A stretch of 38,096 bases of DNA from Bacilli bacterium (GCA_017635565.1 JAGBLE010000022.1:1-38096); one strand, 5' to 3'; counted from the first letter of the stretch, positions 15,283-25,242 are shown. Notes: generated by a model from the letters alone, not told the origin. Numbers and translations are program-made.

Positions 15283-16995
15283 ATGAAAAAAAGATTTTTA
15301 ATCGGTATGGTCTTACCTTTAACCGCGGCTAGTTTTGTTGTGGGCTGCCGTCCTACCTCTTCTGGAGACAAAATTGACGTCACAAAAACGCAAATTTATA
15401 TCAATAACTTCAAGAGAGGATTTGGTAGCAAATGGCTTGATGATTTAAAAACACGTTTTGAATCTTTGCACGCTGAAGATAGCTACGAAGAAGGCAAAAA
15501 GGGAGTTGAAATCATTATCCACAGTATCGGTTCCACAGCTGATTCAAGAAAGGCCAACATCTTAAGTGGTGTCGATGAAATCTATTTCACCGAACAATCC
15601 TATTATTACGATTTAATTAAATATGAAAAAGACGGGGTTCTTTATGATATCACGGATGCAGTTAAGAATCCTTTAACTGAATATGGTGAAACAAAATCCA
15701 TCGAAGATAAATTAACTGAAGAACAAAAAGATTATTTCTATTATCAAAATGAAGGAGGAGAAAAGAAATATTACGCTCTTCCTCACTATGCTGGATATTT
15801 TGGACTTCAATATGACATTGATGTTTTTGATAACTACATGTTCTATTTTGCCAAAAATCCTATTTCACCAGAATATCCATTTATTCGAGATTTGACTGAT
15901 GAAAAAACAGCAGGTCCAGATGGAGTTGAAGGAACTTTTGATGATGGGCTGCCAAGAACATATGATGAATTCTTTAAATTATGTGATTATATGGTTGAAA
16001 ATGATGTCATTCCATTTATTTCAACCGGTGCTAATGCCAACGACTATTTGAACTTATTAGTTAATGCTTTTGCAGCGGATTATGCTGGAAAAGATAATAC
16101 GGTTGCTAAATTCAAAGCCTCTGGCACAGTTTCTCGCCTTGGAAATGTTGATTCAAACGGAAATGTTACTCCTATTCCAGATGAAACATTGACCATTGAT
16201 ACTGGATATAGAGCATATAAGAGTTTAGGTTTTTATTACGGATTAGAGTTCTTAAAGAAATTAACATCTAACAAGAATTATTATTTCCGTGGCGCTAACG
16301 GAAGTGGCGGTCTTGATTCAAGTGCTTATTCTGCTAAATCTGCACAAGATGAATTCTTGATTTCTTATCGAGATAGCAAAAGAGGAAAATCTAAAGATAT
16401 TGCCATGATATCCGAAGGTATTTGGTGGGAAGCTGAATCAGAAACAACTTCTGAAACTCTTTCAGGTGGAAATCCAAATTCTCCATACGCAAAAATGAAT
16501 CGTCACTTTGGCTTTATGCCTTTCCCAAAAGCCACAATGGAAAGATATGAAGAAAGTAATAAAAATACTTTATTTGATCATTTGTTCTCCTTGATGTTTG
16601 TCAAACGTAATGTTGCTTCTTGGAAAGCACCTTTACTTCTTGATTTCATGAGATTTGCTAATACTGATGAATCTTTAAGAGCGTTCACAAGAATTACAAA
16701 CACTCCTAAATCACTCAATTACACAATGACTGATGAGGATAAAGCGCAAATGACTGCTTATGGTAGAAACTTAATTGAATTAAAAGAAAATTCCGATATC
16801 GTCTACCCAGGTAATAGTTCAACAATTTATCAACTCAATTCCGGCTGGTTCCATCATAATTCTCAATATTCCGCTTTAATTGATGGTGTGAGAAATGATT
16901 ATGTCTGGCAAGCCTTACCTAAAGTGAGCGCAGCTACATATTATAATGGCATGTATGCCTACTATAGTGATTATTGGAAAAATTTAGCTAAATAA
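15283..16995 (+). CDS. ABC transporter extracellular sugar-binding lipoprotein
   Basis: A 570-aa lipoprotein. The signal MKKRFLIGMVLPLTAASFVVGC ends in a lipobox with the lipidated Cys22. The mature protein has the layout of family 1 solute-binding proteins, including NILSGVDEIYFTEQSYYYDL near the N-terminus, the hinge-region ALPHYAGYFGLQYDIDVF and YDEFFKLCDYM. At 570 aa it is longer than common MalE-type proteins (about 400-450 aa), fitting binding of larger oligosaccharides. GGAGG precedes the ATG. It heads an operon with two permeases 20 and 25 bp downstream, each beginning at or near the previous stop. The promoter carries the shared regulatory element, so expression is probably induced by the target glycan. 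Confidence 0.92.
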   Translation: MKKRFLIGMVLPLTAASFVVGCRPTSSGDKIDVTKTQIYINNFKRGFGSKWLDDLKTRFESLHAEDSYEEGKKGVEIIIHSIGSTADSRKANILSGVDEIYFTEQSYYYDLIKYEKDGVLYDITDAVKNPLTEYGETKSIEDKLTEEQKDYFYYQNEGGEKKYYALPHYAGYFGLQYDIDVFDNYMFYFAKNPISPEYPFIRDLTDEKTAGPDGVEGTFDDGLPRTYDEFFKLCDYMVENDVIPFISTGANANDYLNLLVNAFAADYAGKDNTVAKFKASGTVSRLGNVDSNGNVTPIPDETLTIDTGYRAYKSLGFYYGLEFLKKLTSNKNYYFRGANGSGGLDSSAYSAKSAQDEFLISYRDSKRGKSKDIAMISEGIWWEAESETTSETLSGGNPNSPYAKMNRHFGFMPFPKATMERYEESNKNTLFDHLFSLMFVKRNVASWKAPLLLDFMRFANTDESLRAFTRITNTPKSLNYTMTDEDKAQMTAYGRNLIELKENSDIVYPGNSSTIYQLNSGWFHHNSQYSALIDGVRNDYVWQALPKVSAATYYNGMYAYYSDYWKNLAK

Positions 16996-17015
16996 AAATA
17001 GTTTGAAATTGGAAT

Positions 17016-17915
17016 ATGAGTAGGAAGAAGTTTTTCAGTAAGGATTTAATCTTCTACGTTGTAATGCTGGCGTTCCCAGTATTACAATTTTGCATATTCT
17101 ATATCGGGGTTAATGGAAGGTCATTACTCTTTGCTTTTCAAACCGTTGATCAATATAATAACGCGACATTTGATATTACTGCTTTAAGTAATGCATTTCA
17201 TCAACTCTTTACCAAAACAATGTTAATTAAGATTGGTAATTCGTTTCTTGCTTTCTTATTAACATATTCAATCGGTACAACTTTAGCGTTATTCTTCTCT
17301 TACTTCATTTACAAAAAACTAGCAGGAAGCGCCCTATTTAAGGTATTTCTCTTCTTGCCTTCAATTATCTCTTCAATTATCTTAGCAACAATATTCCATT
17401 TCTTTATGGAAGAGGCTGTTCCTACTATTTCTAACCAGTGGTTCCACAATACGATAAGCGGATTGATGAGTAATCCAGACACTCGATTTGGTGTTGTTAT
17501 TTTCTACAATGTTTTAATGAGCTTTGGTACTTCTGTTCTCATGTATTCAAATGCGATGAGCGGATTATCTAATGAAATAGTGGAGGCCGCTAAAATTGAT
17601 GGTTGCAACCAATTTAGGGAGTTCTTCCATATTGTTTTACCAGGAATTTTCCCAACTATAACAACTTTTGCAATCACTAGTGTTGCAGCGATATTTGTTA
17701 ACCAATTAGCGTTATATTCGTTATATCCAGGTGGCGCGGATGCTTCTATTCAAACAATTGGATACTTCTTATATATCGAAACCTTAAGAGCGGGAGATAA
17801 CCAAGCTCAATATCCTCTTTTATGTGCGTTTGGCACTCTTATTTCTTTAGTTGCTATTCCTTTAACAATATTAACTAAATTCTTGTTAGAAAGATTTGGA
17901 CCATCAGATAAATAA
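17016..17915 (+). CDS. ABC sugar transporter permease (MalF/UgpA-like)
   Basis: A 299-aa integral membrane protein with about six hydrophobic segments, beginning at about residue 11 (IFYVVMLAFPVLQFCIFYIG). The EAA loop that docks the ATPase is present as EAAKIDG with Glu190, followed by the usual hydrophobic stretch and a final Pro-rich segment. It pairs with the next permease to form the channel for the binding protein encoded upstream. The ribosome-binding site is weak (TTGGAA), and the gene starts 20 nt after the binding-protein stop. The family imports oligosaccharides; specificity lies mainly in the binding protein. Confidence 0.92.
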   Translation: MSRKKFFSKDLIFYVVMLAFPVLQFCIFYIGVNGRSLLFAFQTVDQYNNATFDITALSNAFHQLFTKTMLIKIGNSFLAFLLTYSIGTTLALFFSYFIYKKLAGSALFKVFLFLPSIISSIILATIFHFFMEEAVPTISNQWFHNTISGLMSNPDTRFGVVIFYNVLMSFGTSVLMYSNAMSGLSNEIVEAAKIDGCNQFREFFHIVLPGIFPTITTFAITSVAAIFVNQLALYSLYPGGADASIQTIGYFLYIETLRAGDNQAQYPLLCAFGTLISLVAIPLTILTKFLLERFGPSDK

Positions 17916-17920
17916 TTATT

Positions 17921-18841
17921 ATGAAAAGTAGAGATCGTATTTTAGACAAATTTGCTCCAAAAAAGAAAAGTAGTGTTTCTATCTTTTCTATTGTCATTAT
18001 TGTGTTCTTAGCCTTATATTGCTTAACATTAATTACTTTATTTATTTGGGCGATTTTAGCCTCATTTAAAGAACCAGTTATGGAATGGAGAGAAAATGTT
18101 ATTGGCTTACCATATTCTTTCTACACTGATAATTATGAATTTTCTTTGGGAAGATTTTACGTTGATGTTACTGACCCTGTGACAAGTGAATCGATTCAAG
18201 TTACTCTTCCATATATGTTCTTATATGGCTTCTTATATGCGATTGGTTGTGCTTTTGCAGCGACAATTGTTCCAATGATTGTTGGTTATGTAACAAGTAA
18301 ATATCGCTATAAATTCTCAAAGGTCATATATTTTGTCGTTGTCATTGTCATGATTATTCCTATTGTCGGAAGTTTACCTGCCGAAATTAGAATGGCAAGA
18401 CGCTTTAACTTATATGACCAAATTTGGGGTATGTGGATTTTAAAGGCTAATTTCTTGGGCTTATATTTCCTAGTGTTTTATAACTTCTTCAGAAATTTAC
18501 CTGATGCATATAACGAAGCTGCTAAAATTGATGGAGCTGGCAATTTTAGAACGATGGTTCAAGTTATCATTCCTCTTGCGGCCCCATTGTTCTTTACTGT
18601 TTTATTAATTAACTTCATCCAATTCTGGAACGATTATTCAGTTCCACTTATCTATTTACCAACATATCCAACCGCTGCTGTTGGTATGCATCAAATGGCA
18701 GCCGGAAATGATAAAGAATTACAATATATTCCAATTAAATTAGCGGCAGCAATTATTATGCTTGTTCCTATTTTAATTGTGTTTCTTGCGACCCATCGAA
18801 AATTATTGGGTAATTTAACAATGGGTGGAATTAAAGGTTAA
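17921..18841 (+). CDS. ABC sugar transporter permease (MalG/UgpE-like)
   Basis: A 306-aa membrane protein and the partner of the permease just upstream. It begins 5 nt after that gene's stop with no ribosome-binding site of its own, so it is probably translated by coupling. A first membrane span lies at about 20-48, an extracellular loop follows (about 50-100), then further spans. The EAA loop reads NEAAKIDGAG with Glu199. No ATPase lies directly beside the pair; the nearest is at 24522-25241, after three exported-protein genes. Confidence 0.92.
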   Translation: MKSRDRILDKFAPKKKSSVSIFSIVIIVFLALYCLTLITLFIWAILASFKEPVMEWRENVIGLPYSFYTDNYEFSLGRFYVDVTDPVTSESIQVTLPYMFLYGFLYAIGCAFAATIVPMIVGYVTSKYRYKFSKVIYFVVVIVMIIPIVGSLPAEIRMARRFNLYDQIWGMWILKANFLGLYFLVFYNFFRNLPDAYNEAAKIDGAGNFRTMVQVIIPLAAPLFFTVLLINFIQFWNDYSVPLIYLPTYPTAAVGMHQMAAGNDKELQYIPIKLAAAIIMLVPILIVFLATHRKLLGNLTMGGIKG

Positions 18842-18853
18842 GGAGGAAGAAAG

Positions 18854-21808
18854 ATGTTTAAGCGATTTCATTTACCGTTTTTATTAGCTGTTGGGGTTGC
18901 CCCTTTACTTGTTGGTTCAACATTTGATGAAATAAAAGCACAGTATGTTAGTCAAAATAGTGTTAGCGCAATCGAATTTCATGAATTTTATGATTTAAAC
19001 GAAGTTATTGAAATTCCTACTTTGGTCAAAAGCGGATTAGCGTATTCTTCTTCTGTCGAATTTCCTGATGGAAGCGCCACAAAAGAAACAAGCGTTAAAT
19101 TAAATATGGTGGGTAAATATATTGTTCACTACACTGCTAGAAGCGGTGAAAGATATTTATCTGAAGATTATTCGTTTATTGTTAAAAATCAGTCGTTTGT
19201 TTTTTCTGGAACAAACTCATTTGCGTCCTATGAAAAGAGTGAACAAAATTATAATAAAGAAGGCTTATTTGTCGCTTTAGCGCAAGGTGAAACTTTTACT
19301 TACTTGCGTACACTTAACTTAAAAAATATCACCGAAACATCTAAAATCATTCAACTTTATGTTTGCCCTGCGATGGTGGCAAATATTGATTTCAGTACAT
19401 TAATTTTTACTTTTACTGATGTTAATGATCCTCACTGCCAATTAAAGGTCAAAGTGGTTGCTTCTCCTGATGGATTGCAATATCCTTGGTCTTATTGGTC
19501 TGTTAAAGGTCAAAACCAAGATGTTTTCGTTGGATTAGAAGGAAGTAACAACATCCACGCTGGAGATCCTTATGGATGCCCAACTTTGCATAGTTTTTAT
19601 GGATATTACAGTAATTACGCTTCTGGAAATTGTGGCGATTACATGTTGAGTTTTTCCTATAATTCAAGTTCAAAAATTGCTTATGCTAATAATAGTTTAA
19701 TCGCTGACTTAGACAGTAAGAGATTCTTCAATTATTTGTGGGATGGATTTACCACTGGAGAAGTATCTTTATCAATTGAAGCAGATAATTATGGATCTGA
19801 TTATGCTAGATTTAATATTTTACAGATTTTAGATACAGATTTAAGCCAAACAAATATTGAAGACGATATCGCTCCAATAATGAATGTTGAATTACCTGAA
19901 GGAACACTTCCGAAAGGAAGAGTGGGTTATTCTTATCCTATTTTTGATGTAACCGCTGAAGACAATTTCTCTGGTGTCGTTCCAGTTAAAAAATCTGTTT
20001 ATTACCTAAAAGACACCAATCGATATTCAGTAACCATTAAAGACAATGCTTTTGTTCCTACTAAGGCTGGAACTTATATCATTAAATATGAAGCAAGTGA
20101 TAGGGTTGGAAATGTTACTACACGTGAACTTGAAATTGAAGTTGTTGATCGTAATATTCCAATCAGCATTTTCTTAGATGGAGAAATTCCTACAACAGTA
20201 AAACGTGGCGAAGTTATTTATTTCCCAGAAATCAGTGTCATTGGTGGAAGTGGTGCTTTAAGAACCACCTATAATGTGACGCATAATGGGGCTCCTGTTG
20301 AAAATGATGGTAAGTGTTTCATTCCACGTGAAACTGGTAGTTATATTTTTGGTGTCAGTGTCATTGATTATATTGGTCAAACTGCATATAAATCATTTAC
20401 ATATAATATCGTTGATAATTCAGATGTAGTCTTCTATTCAAATCCTGAATTACCAAAATATTTCATCTCTGGATATAAGTATGATTTACCTGCTCTATAC
20501 GGAGTTGATTACGGAAATAACGCTTCCACTGTTTTGGCGGATGTTGAAATTACGATGAATGGAAAAACGACCACTCAAAAAAGTGGAACTGATTTCGTTC
20601 CAACCGTAAATAATAACGGAGACATAATCACTGTTAAATATATGTCTCGTTCACAAACATTCATCAATGAAATTCCAACAATTATTAACAAGGCTGACAA
20701 TATTTTACAAATTGACCGCTATTTTGATTCCAAAGGTTTAAATATTGATGTTAATCATGAAGATCGTTCCATTTTATCAGCAGATCAAAGCGGAGAAGTC
20801 TCAGCGACATTTATTAATCCTTTAGTGGCAAATTTATTGTCATTACAATTAACTCCAACCGCTAATTCGAATTTTGAAGAATTACAATTAACTTTGACTG
20901 ATGAATTCAATAGTGAAGAAAGAGTAGTGATTCGATTAACAAGATCTCCTGATAACAAAATCATTATGGTTATTGGTAATAATTCCACAAAATTTGATTT
21001 CTCGTTCTCTAATCAAGAAGAGATGTTTGAAATTTCTTATTCTGATGGAGTGGTTCATCTTGGGAATGGTTCATTAGCTTTTGACAAATTTGATAATGGC
21101 GAAGAATTTACTGGATTCTCGAGTCACTATGTTTATCTCACCATTACATTAGTTGGTGCAAATATTGGTTCCTCTATCTCGTTAAATAGAATTTGTAATC
21201 AACCGATTTATAGCATTCCGTTTGATTTCTCTAAACCACTTGTTTATTTCACTGGTGAAACTGGTGGATATTATCATTTAGATTATCAATATGATGTTGT
21301 TATTGCTCTATTCTTTGATGTTTTAATCCCTAATGTTTCTTCTACTATTTCAGTCTTTGCGCCTAACGGAGAATACGCTAAAGATGTTGATGGAGTGGTG
21401 ATTGAAGAATTGAGAAGCGATAGACATTATTCATTCATTTTAGAAGAATATGGAGTTTATACCGTTTCTTATATGGCTAACGACGGAAGAAATAGACTTA
21501 ATACTGGCTATGATGTTGGTATTTCCATTGAATATGAATTAAGCATTTCCGTTACTTCTTCTTATAAGACCAGTATTCAATTAGGAGAAAAGATTGTTGT
21601 TCCTGATTATGAAATCAAATATAACGGCAATATTGAAGAAGTTTCTACATATGTCACCATTAGATCTCCAGAAGGATCCATTACCATCCTTTCCGATGGA
21701 AATAATGCTTATGTACCGAAATATAAAGGTGAATATTACGTAAATATTAACGCGTTTGACGCTGCTGGTAATGTCGCTTTATTTAGTTACATTGTCACTG
21801 TGAAATAA
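18854..21808 (+). CDS. Large secreted Ig-like/lectin-like protein of the transporter operon
   Basis: A 984-aa exported protein with a signal peptide (about residues 1-29, ending near GSTFDEIKA). It alternates bacterial Ig-like modules with larger beta modules. Ig-like modules lie near 32-110, 340-430 (KAGTYIIKYEASDRVGNVT), 435-520 and at the C-terminus (KYKGEYYVNINAFDAAGN). Regions of about 110-330 and 610-790 resemble lectin or concanavalin-type sandwiches. No LPXTG or transmembrane anchor is visible. AAGGAGG precedes the ATG 12 nt after the permease, so it is an integral part of the importer operon. A glycan-capturing partner of the binding lipoprotein is a reasonable inference; no enzyme motif was recognised. 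Confidence 0.75.
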   Translation: MFKRFHLPFLLAVGVAPLLVGSTFDEIKAQYVSQNSVSAIEFHEFYDLNEVIEIPTLVKSGLAYSSSVEFPDGSATKETSVKLNMVGKYIVHYTARSGERYLSEDYSFIVKNQSFVFSGTNSFASYEKSEQNYNKEGLFVALAQGETFTYLRTLNLKNITETSKIIQLYVCPAMVANIDFSTLIFTFTDVNDPHCQLKVKVVASPDGLQYPWSYWSVKGQNQDVFVGLEGSNNIHAGDPYGCPTLHSFYGYYSNYASGNCGDYMLSFSYNSSSKIAYANNSLIADLDSKRFFNYLWDGFTTGEVSLSIEADNYGSDYARFNILQILDTDLSQTNIEDDIAPIMNVELPEGTLPKGRVGYSYPIFDVTAEDNFSGVVPVKKSVYYLKDTNRYSVTIKDNAFVPTKAGTYIIKYEASDRVGNVTTRELEIEVVDRNIPISIFLDGEIPTTVKRGEVIYFPEISVIGGSGALRTTYNVTHNGAPVENDGKCFIPRETGSYIFGVSVIDYIGQTAYKSFTYNIVDNSDVVFYSNPELPKYFISGYKYDLPALYGVDYGNNASTVLADVEITMNGKTTTQKSGTDFVPTVNNNGDIITVKYMSRSQTFINEIPTIINKADNILQIDRYFDSKGLNIDVNHEDRSILSADQSGEVSATFINPLVANLLSLQLTPTANSNFEELQLTLTDEFNSEERVVIRLTRSPDNKIIMVIGNNSTKFDFSFSNQEEMFEISYSDGVVHLGNGSLAFDKFDNGEEFTGFSSHYVYLTITLVGANIGSSISLNRICNQPIYSIPFDFSKPLVYFTGETGGYYHLDYQYDVVIALFFDVLIPNVSSTISVFAPNGEYAKDVDGVVIEELRSDRHYSFILEEYGVYTVSYMANDGRNRLNTGYDVGISIEYELSISVTSSYKTSIQLGEKIVVPDYEIKYNGNIEEVSTYVTIRSPEGSITILSDGNNAYVPKYKGEYYVNINAFDAAGNVALFSYIVTVK

Positions 21809-21822
21809 GGGAGGGTAGAAAA

Positions 21823-23805
21823 ATGAAAAAACAAAAATTGTTATTTGCTACATTATTAACTTTAGTAGCGACAACTACATTACTTTCTTGTAATAGCAAA
21901 GATACCGGCCCAAATATTAAAGGGGAACCAGTTGAAGAACCTGAAGCTCATTATGTTGATGGAATGCTCCATGAATTCAATGTTTCTGAATCTTCTACTC
22001 CTTTTATCACTAACGGACAATGCGAATACTCAATCATTTATGAAAAAGAATCTGAATGGGGAGATAAGGCCGCTTTGTTCTTACAAAGACATTTCAAAAA
22101 AGCAGTAGATGTCGCTATTAGTATTATCGAATATGATGGAACTAATTTTACTTATGATGCGAACAAAAAGATTATTTGTATCGATGTAAAAGATGTTTTA
22201 ACTGCCGCTAACATCACTAGCACTGATAAACCGATTGGCAATGCCGGATATCATTTACTCACTAAAGACAATTCTGTTTTTATTCAATGCAATTCAGGAT
22301 ATGGATATGTCAATGCATGCCGAACATTTTTAAATCAAGTTTTTGGATATGAAATCTACGCTGCTGATGTCATCATTTATAAAAAAGATGGTGCCACTCT
22401 TCCAAATATGGATATTTACGAAGCTCCAGATATGACTTATAAATTCCAATCAAATAAAGCTGACGATCAAGCTAGATATGAAATGGGTTTCTTAAATTGG
22501 GGGGAAGCATTTTATAACAAACAAAATGTTCCAACACAGCATAACGTTCTTACTTGGCTTCCTAAATCAGTTTATTTAGATTCGTCTAAACCAGAAACAT
22601 ATCATCCAAAATGGTATAACAAAACTCAAACTCAAATTTGTTGGACTGCTCATGGAGACAAGGATGAATATAATATTTTAGTTGATACATTATTTGAAAA
22701 ATTTAAAGAAGCATTAACTATCGATCCCGATGTTGGTACAATTCAATTCTCTCAAGAAGATCGCCCAGAATTATGTTCATGCGAAGGATGCTTAGAGTGT
22801 ATTCAAAAATATGGCGCTGACAGTGCTACCATGGTTCTTCTTTTAAACGATGTAGATGTTAAATTACAAGCGTGGCTTGAAGAACAAGCAGAAATCAACC
22901 ATACGAACAAAAGAGAAGTTAATCTCGCTTTCTTCGCTTATCAAAATTCTGAAAGACCATGTGCTCATAAAGATGAAAATGGAACTTGGGTTCCAAATCA
23001 TGAAGATGTTATTTGTCGAGACCATGTCGTCCCTTATATCGCTCCTATTTTTGCTAAATATGAAGAATCTTTCTATAGCAAAGGAAATGACACTGTTAGA
23101 GATACGATTAATGGGTGGAAAGCATTAAGTAAATATGCTTATTTCTGGATTTACGAAACTAACTTTAGTAATTACATTTATCCATTTAATTCATATACAA
23201 CAATGATTGATACATATCGATACATTATCGATAATGGTGCACAGTTCCTCTTTAACGAAGGACAACACGATAATGATGCTGTTCCTTGCTTTGGAAAATT
23301 TAAAGAATATTTCAATTATGTTACCTTAAATGATGTTAATGCTAAATATAGTGATATCGTTGAATCTTTCTTCACTAATTATTTCAATTTGGCCAAAGAA
23401 CCAATGCTTAAGATGTTCTATGAAATTCAAGAATATATGCTTTATTTAAGACAAACTTATCCAACTGAATTAGATGGCACAATTTATGAAGATGTTTCTC
23501 AAACTCAATTCTGGCCTTTAAATATCTTGCAAAGATGGCAAGGATATTGTGATGAAGCCTTTAAAGCAATTGAAAAAATTAAAACTTCTAATTTAGCTTT
23601 ATATACCATTTTATATCGACATATCGTTCTTGAATCGATTTTCCCTCAATTTGCGATATTAGACAATCATCGTGGAAAATTCTCTAATAGCCAAGTTAAC
23701 GAAATGGTTAAAAAGCTTTTATCTGATTGCCAATTAGCGAAAGTTACAAAAGCTGCAGAAGGTCGATCAATTATCCCAGTTATTTCAGCTTGGAGTGCAA
23801 TGTAG
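21823..23805 (+). CDS. DUF4838 lipoprotein, putative glycan hydrolase
   Basis: A 660-aa lipoprotein with lipobox LLSC and Cys23. After a linker comes a GH67/GH20-like N-terminal alpha/beta subdomain (to about residue 190: GYGYVNACRTFLNQVFGYEIY), then the DUF4838 barrel. That barrel has a Cys cluster CSCEGCLEC (about 325-335), a IYETNFSNYIYPFNS block and GQHDNDA, and is followed by a helical C-terminus. It is a full-length, intact paralogue of the split gene at 2334-5994. GGGAGGG precedes the ATG. Located right after the transporter and the Ig-like exoprotein, it probably acts on the cell surface on the same glycan. The catalytic residues of DUF4838 are not known to me, so activity is inferred. 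Confidence 0.82.
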   Translation: MKKQKLLFATLLTLVATTTLLSCNSKDTGPNIKGEPVEEPEAHYVDGMLHEFNVSESSTPFITNGQCEYSIIYEKESEWGDKAALFLQRHFKKAVDVAISIIEYDGTNFTYDANKKIICIDVKDVLTAANITSTDKPIGNAGYHLLTKDNSVFIQCNSGYGYVNACRTFLNQVFGYEIYAADVIIYKKDGATLPNMDIYEAPDMTYKFQSNKADDQARYEMGFLNWGEAFYNKQNVPTQHNVLTWLPKSVYLDSSKPETYHPKWYNKTQTQICWTAHGDKDEYNILVDTLFEKFKEALTIDPDVGTIQFSQEDRPELCSCEGCLECIQKYGADSATMVLLLNDVDVKLQAWLEEQAEINHTNKREVNLAFFAYQNSERPCAHKDENGTWVPNHEDVICRDHVVPYIAPIFAKYEESFYSKGNDTVRDTINGWKALSKYAYFWIYETNFSNYIYPFNSYTTMIDTYRYIIDNGAQFLFNEGQHDNDAVPCFGKFKEYFNYVTLNDVNAKYSDIVESFFTNYFNLAKEPMLKMFYEIQEYMLYLRQTYPTELDGTIYEDVSQTQFWPLNILQRWQGYCDEAFKAIEKIKTSNLALYTILYRHIVLESIFPQFAILDNHRGKFSNSQVNEMVKKLLSDCQLAKVTKAAEGRSIIPVISAWSAM

Positions 23806-23816
23806 GAGAGATGAAG

Positions 23817-24446
23817 ATGAAAAATATATTTACTAAAACATTATTCTTATTATCTGCTTTACCTATTTTAATCACAGGCTGTAATAAGTCTGAAAATAGT
23901 AGTGATAAACCAGATGATAAAAAAGAACCTTCTTTAACAATTGATGTTGAAACTTTAACAATTGAAAAATTTGAATCCGCTCAATTGACATATACATTAT
24001 TAAATTCAGATGCGACTGTTTCTTGGGCAAGCAGCAATTCTTCTATTGCCACGATTGATCAAGATGGAAATCTATACGCTTGTGGAGTTGGTAGTGCTTA
24101 TATCAGTGCCACTGCTGGAGATTTGGTAAGTAGTTGTACAGTTACCGTTACTCCTTCAACTATTGCTCCTACATTAGTTTACGATACTGATGAAATAACA
24201 ATGTCTACCGAAGATAATTTTGAGCAAGACTTATATGTTTCTTTTAAAGGAGAATTTGTTCTTGCTGATATCTCTTTAGCCTTAGATAAAGACGCAACAA
24301 CTGGATTAATTGAATATTCTTATGACGCTGAAAATGGAAGACTATCAATTAGTTCTAAACAAGTGACAGGTTCAACTGTTTTAGTTGCAGGAATTGAAAT
24401 ATATGACACTGTTTTGTCACATAAATTTGTTGTCACTATTTTATAA
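23817..24446 (+). CDS. Small lipoprotein with bacterial Ig-like (Big_2) domain
   Basis: A 209-aa lipoprotein, with signal MKNIFTKTLFLLSALPILITGC and lipidated Cys22. Residues about 45-115 form a Big_2-type Ig domain with the characteristic VSWASSNSSIATIDQDGNL and TAGDLVSSCTVTV. The remaining about 90 residues form an uncharacterised beta domain. I chose ATG 23817 because GGAG at 23805-23808 is 8 nt upstream; the in-frame ATG at 23811 is too close, and an upstream extension overlaps the DUF4838 gene. It is the last gene of the importer operon and probably a surface-located structural or binding accessory. Confidence 0.82.
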   Translation: MKNIFTKTLFLLSALPILITGCNKSENSSDKPDDKKEPSLTIDVETLTIEKFESAQLTYTLLNSDATVSWASSNSSIATIDQDGNLYACGVGSAYISATAGDLVSSCTVTVTPSTIAPTLVYDTDEITMSTEDNFEQDLYVSFKGEFVLADISLALDKDATTGLIEYSYDAENGRLSISSKQVTGSTVLVAGIEIYDTVLSHKFVVTIL

Positions 24447-24482
24447 ATAAATTAATTAAAACTTGTTTCAATTTATATCATC

Positions 24483-24516
24483 GTAGCAAAATAAAAAAGT
24501 AACGCTACAATTTTTA
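24483..24516 (+). terminator. Weak hairpin between the lipoprotein and ATPase genes
   Basis: GTAGC (24483-24487) and GCTAC (24504-24508) enclose a 16-nt loop, followed by AATTTTT. The 5-bp stem is marginal, so it may be a weak terminator or attenuator. TACAAT at 24506-24511 could also be a -10 for the ATPase gene, but no -35 is evident. Confidence 0.25.
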
Positions 24517-24521
24517 AATTT

Positions 24522-25241
24522 ATGATTGAGATTAAACATTTATCAGTAATATATGAAAAAACAAGATCTAATCCATCTGTCGTTGCGATAGATGATTTAT
24601 CTTTAGAAATGGAAACTGGTAAATTTAATGTCATTGTCGGCCCTTCTGGTAGTGGGAAGAGCACTTTATTAAGAGCGATAGCTGGACTTCAGCCGTATAA
24701 AGGAGATATTATTGTCGATAAAAATGATTATCGAAATATTCATCCTAGTGATAGGAATATCGCTTTTGTTTACCAAGAATATAATTTATATCCACATTTT
24801 ACAATTTTTGATAATATCGCTTTTCCACTTAAGTCTCGTGGAGCATCAAAACAAGAAATCATTAAAATTGTTGATGAGGTTTCTGAAGAACTCGATATCA
24901 AATATTTATATACAAGAAAAGTTAAGGAACTTTCTGGCGGTCAACTTCAAAGAGTCGCTCTCGCTAGAGCGATGGTAAAAAGGCCAGATATCTATTTGTT
25001 TGATGAACCATTAAGTAATATATCGAGCGAATTTAGAGAAAAAGAAAGATTAATAATCAAACAAACGATTTCTAAATATCAATCAACAGCGATATATGTT
25101 ACTCATAATATTAAAGAAGCAACCGCTTTAGCAGATAAAATCTTTGTCCTTGATAAAGGCCAATTAGTGTTTTCTGGTTCTCCTATGGAAGTTCTTAAAA
25201 GCGAAGATTCATTTGTTCAAGAATTATTTAAGGAAGTCTAA
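24522..25241 (+). CDS. ABC transporter ATP-binding protein, short MsmK/UgpC-like
   Basis: A 239-aa nucleotide-binding protein with Walker A at residues 40-48 (GPSGSGKST), a Q-loop in VYQEYNLYPH, signature LSGGQ at 137-141, Walker B LFDEP (Asp161-Glu162) and an H-loop in YVTHN. It resembles sugar-importer ATPases (MsmK/UgpC/MalK) but lacks the C-terminal TOBE/regulatory domain that brings them to about 360-370 aa. The D-loop, normally SNLD, reads SNIS, so the conserved Asp is replaced by Ser168. It may energise the permeases at 17016-18841 or a different complex with the three membrane proteins downstream. There is no clear Shine-Dalgarno sequence. The gene after it starts 1 nt beyond its stop. 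Confidence 0.88.
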   Translation: MIEIKHLSVIYEKTRSNPSVVAIDDLSLEMETGKFNVIVGPSGSGKSTLLRAIAGLQPYKGDIIVDKNDYRNIHPSDRNIAFVYQEYNLYPHFTIFDNIAFPLKSRGASKQEIIKIVDEVSEELDIKYLYTRKVKELSGGQLQRVALARAMVKRPDIYLFDEPLSNISSEFREKERLIIKQTISKYQSTAIYVTHNIKEATALADKIFVLDKGQLVFSGSPMEVLKSEDSFVQELFKEV

Positions 25242-25242
25242 T

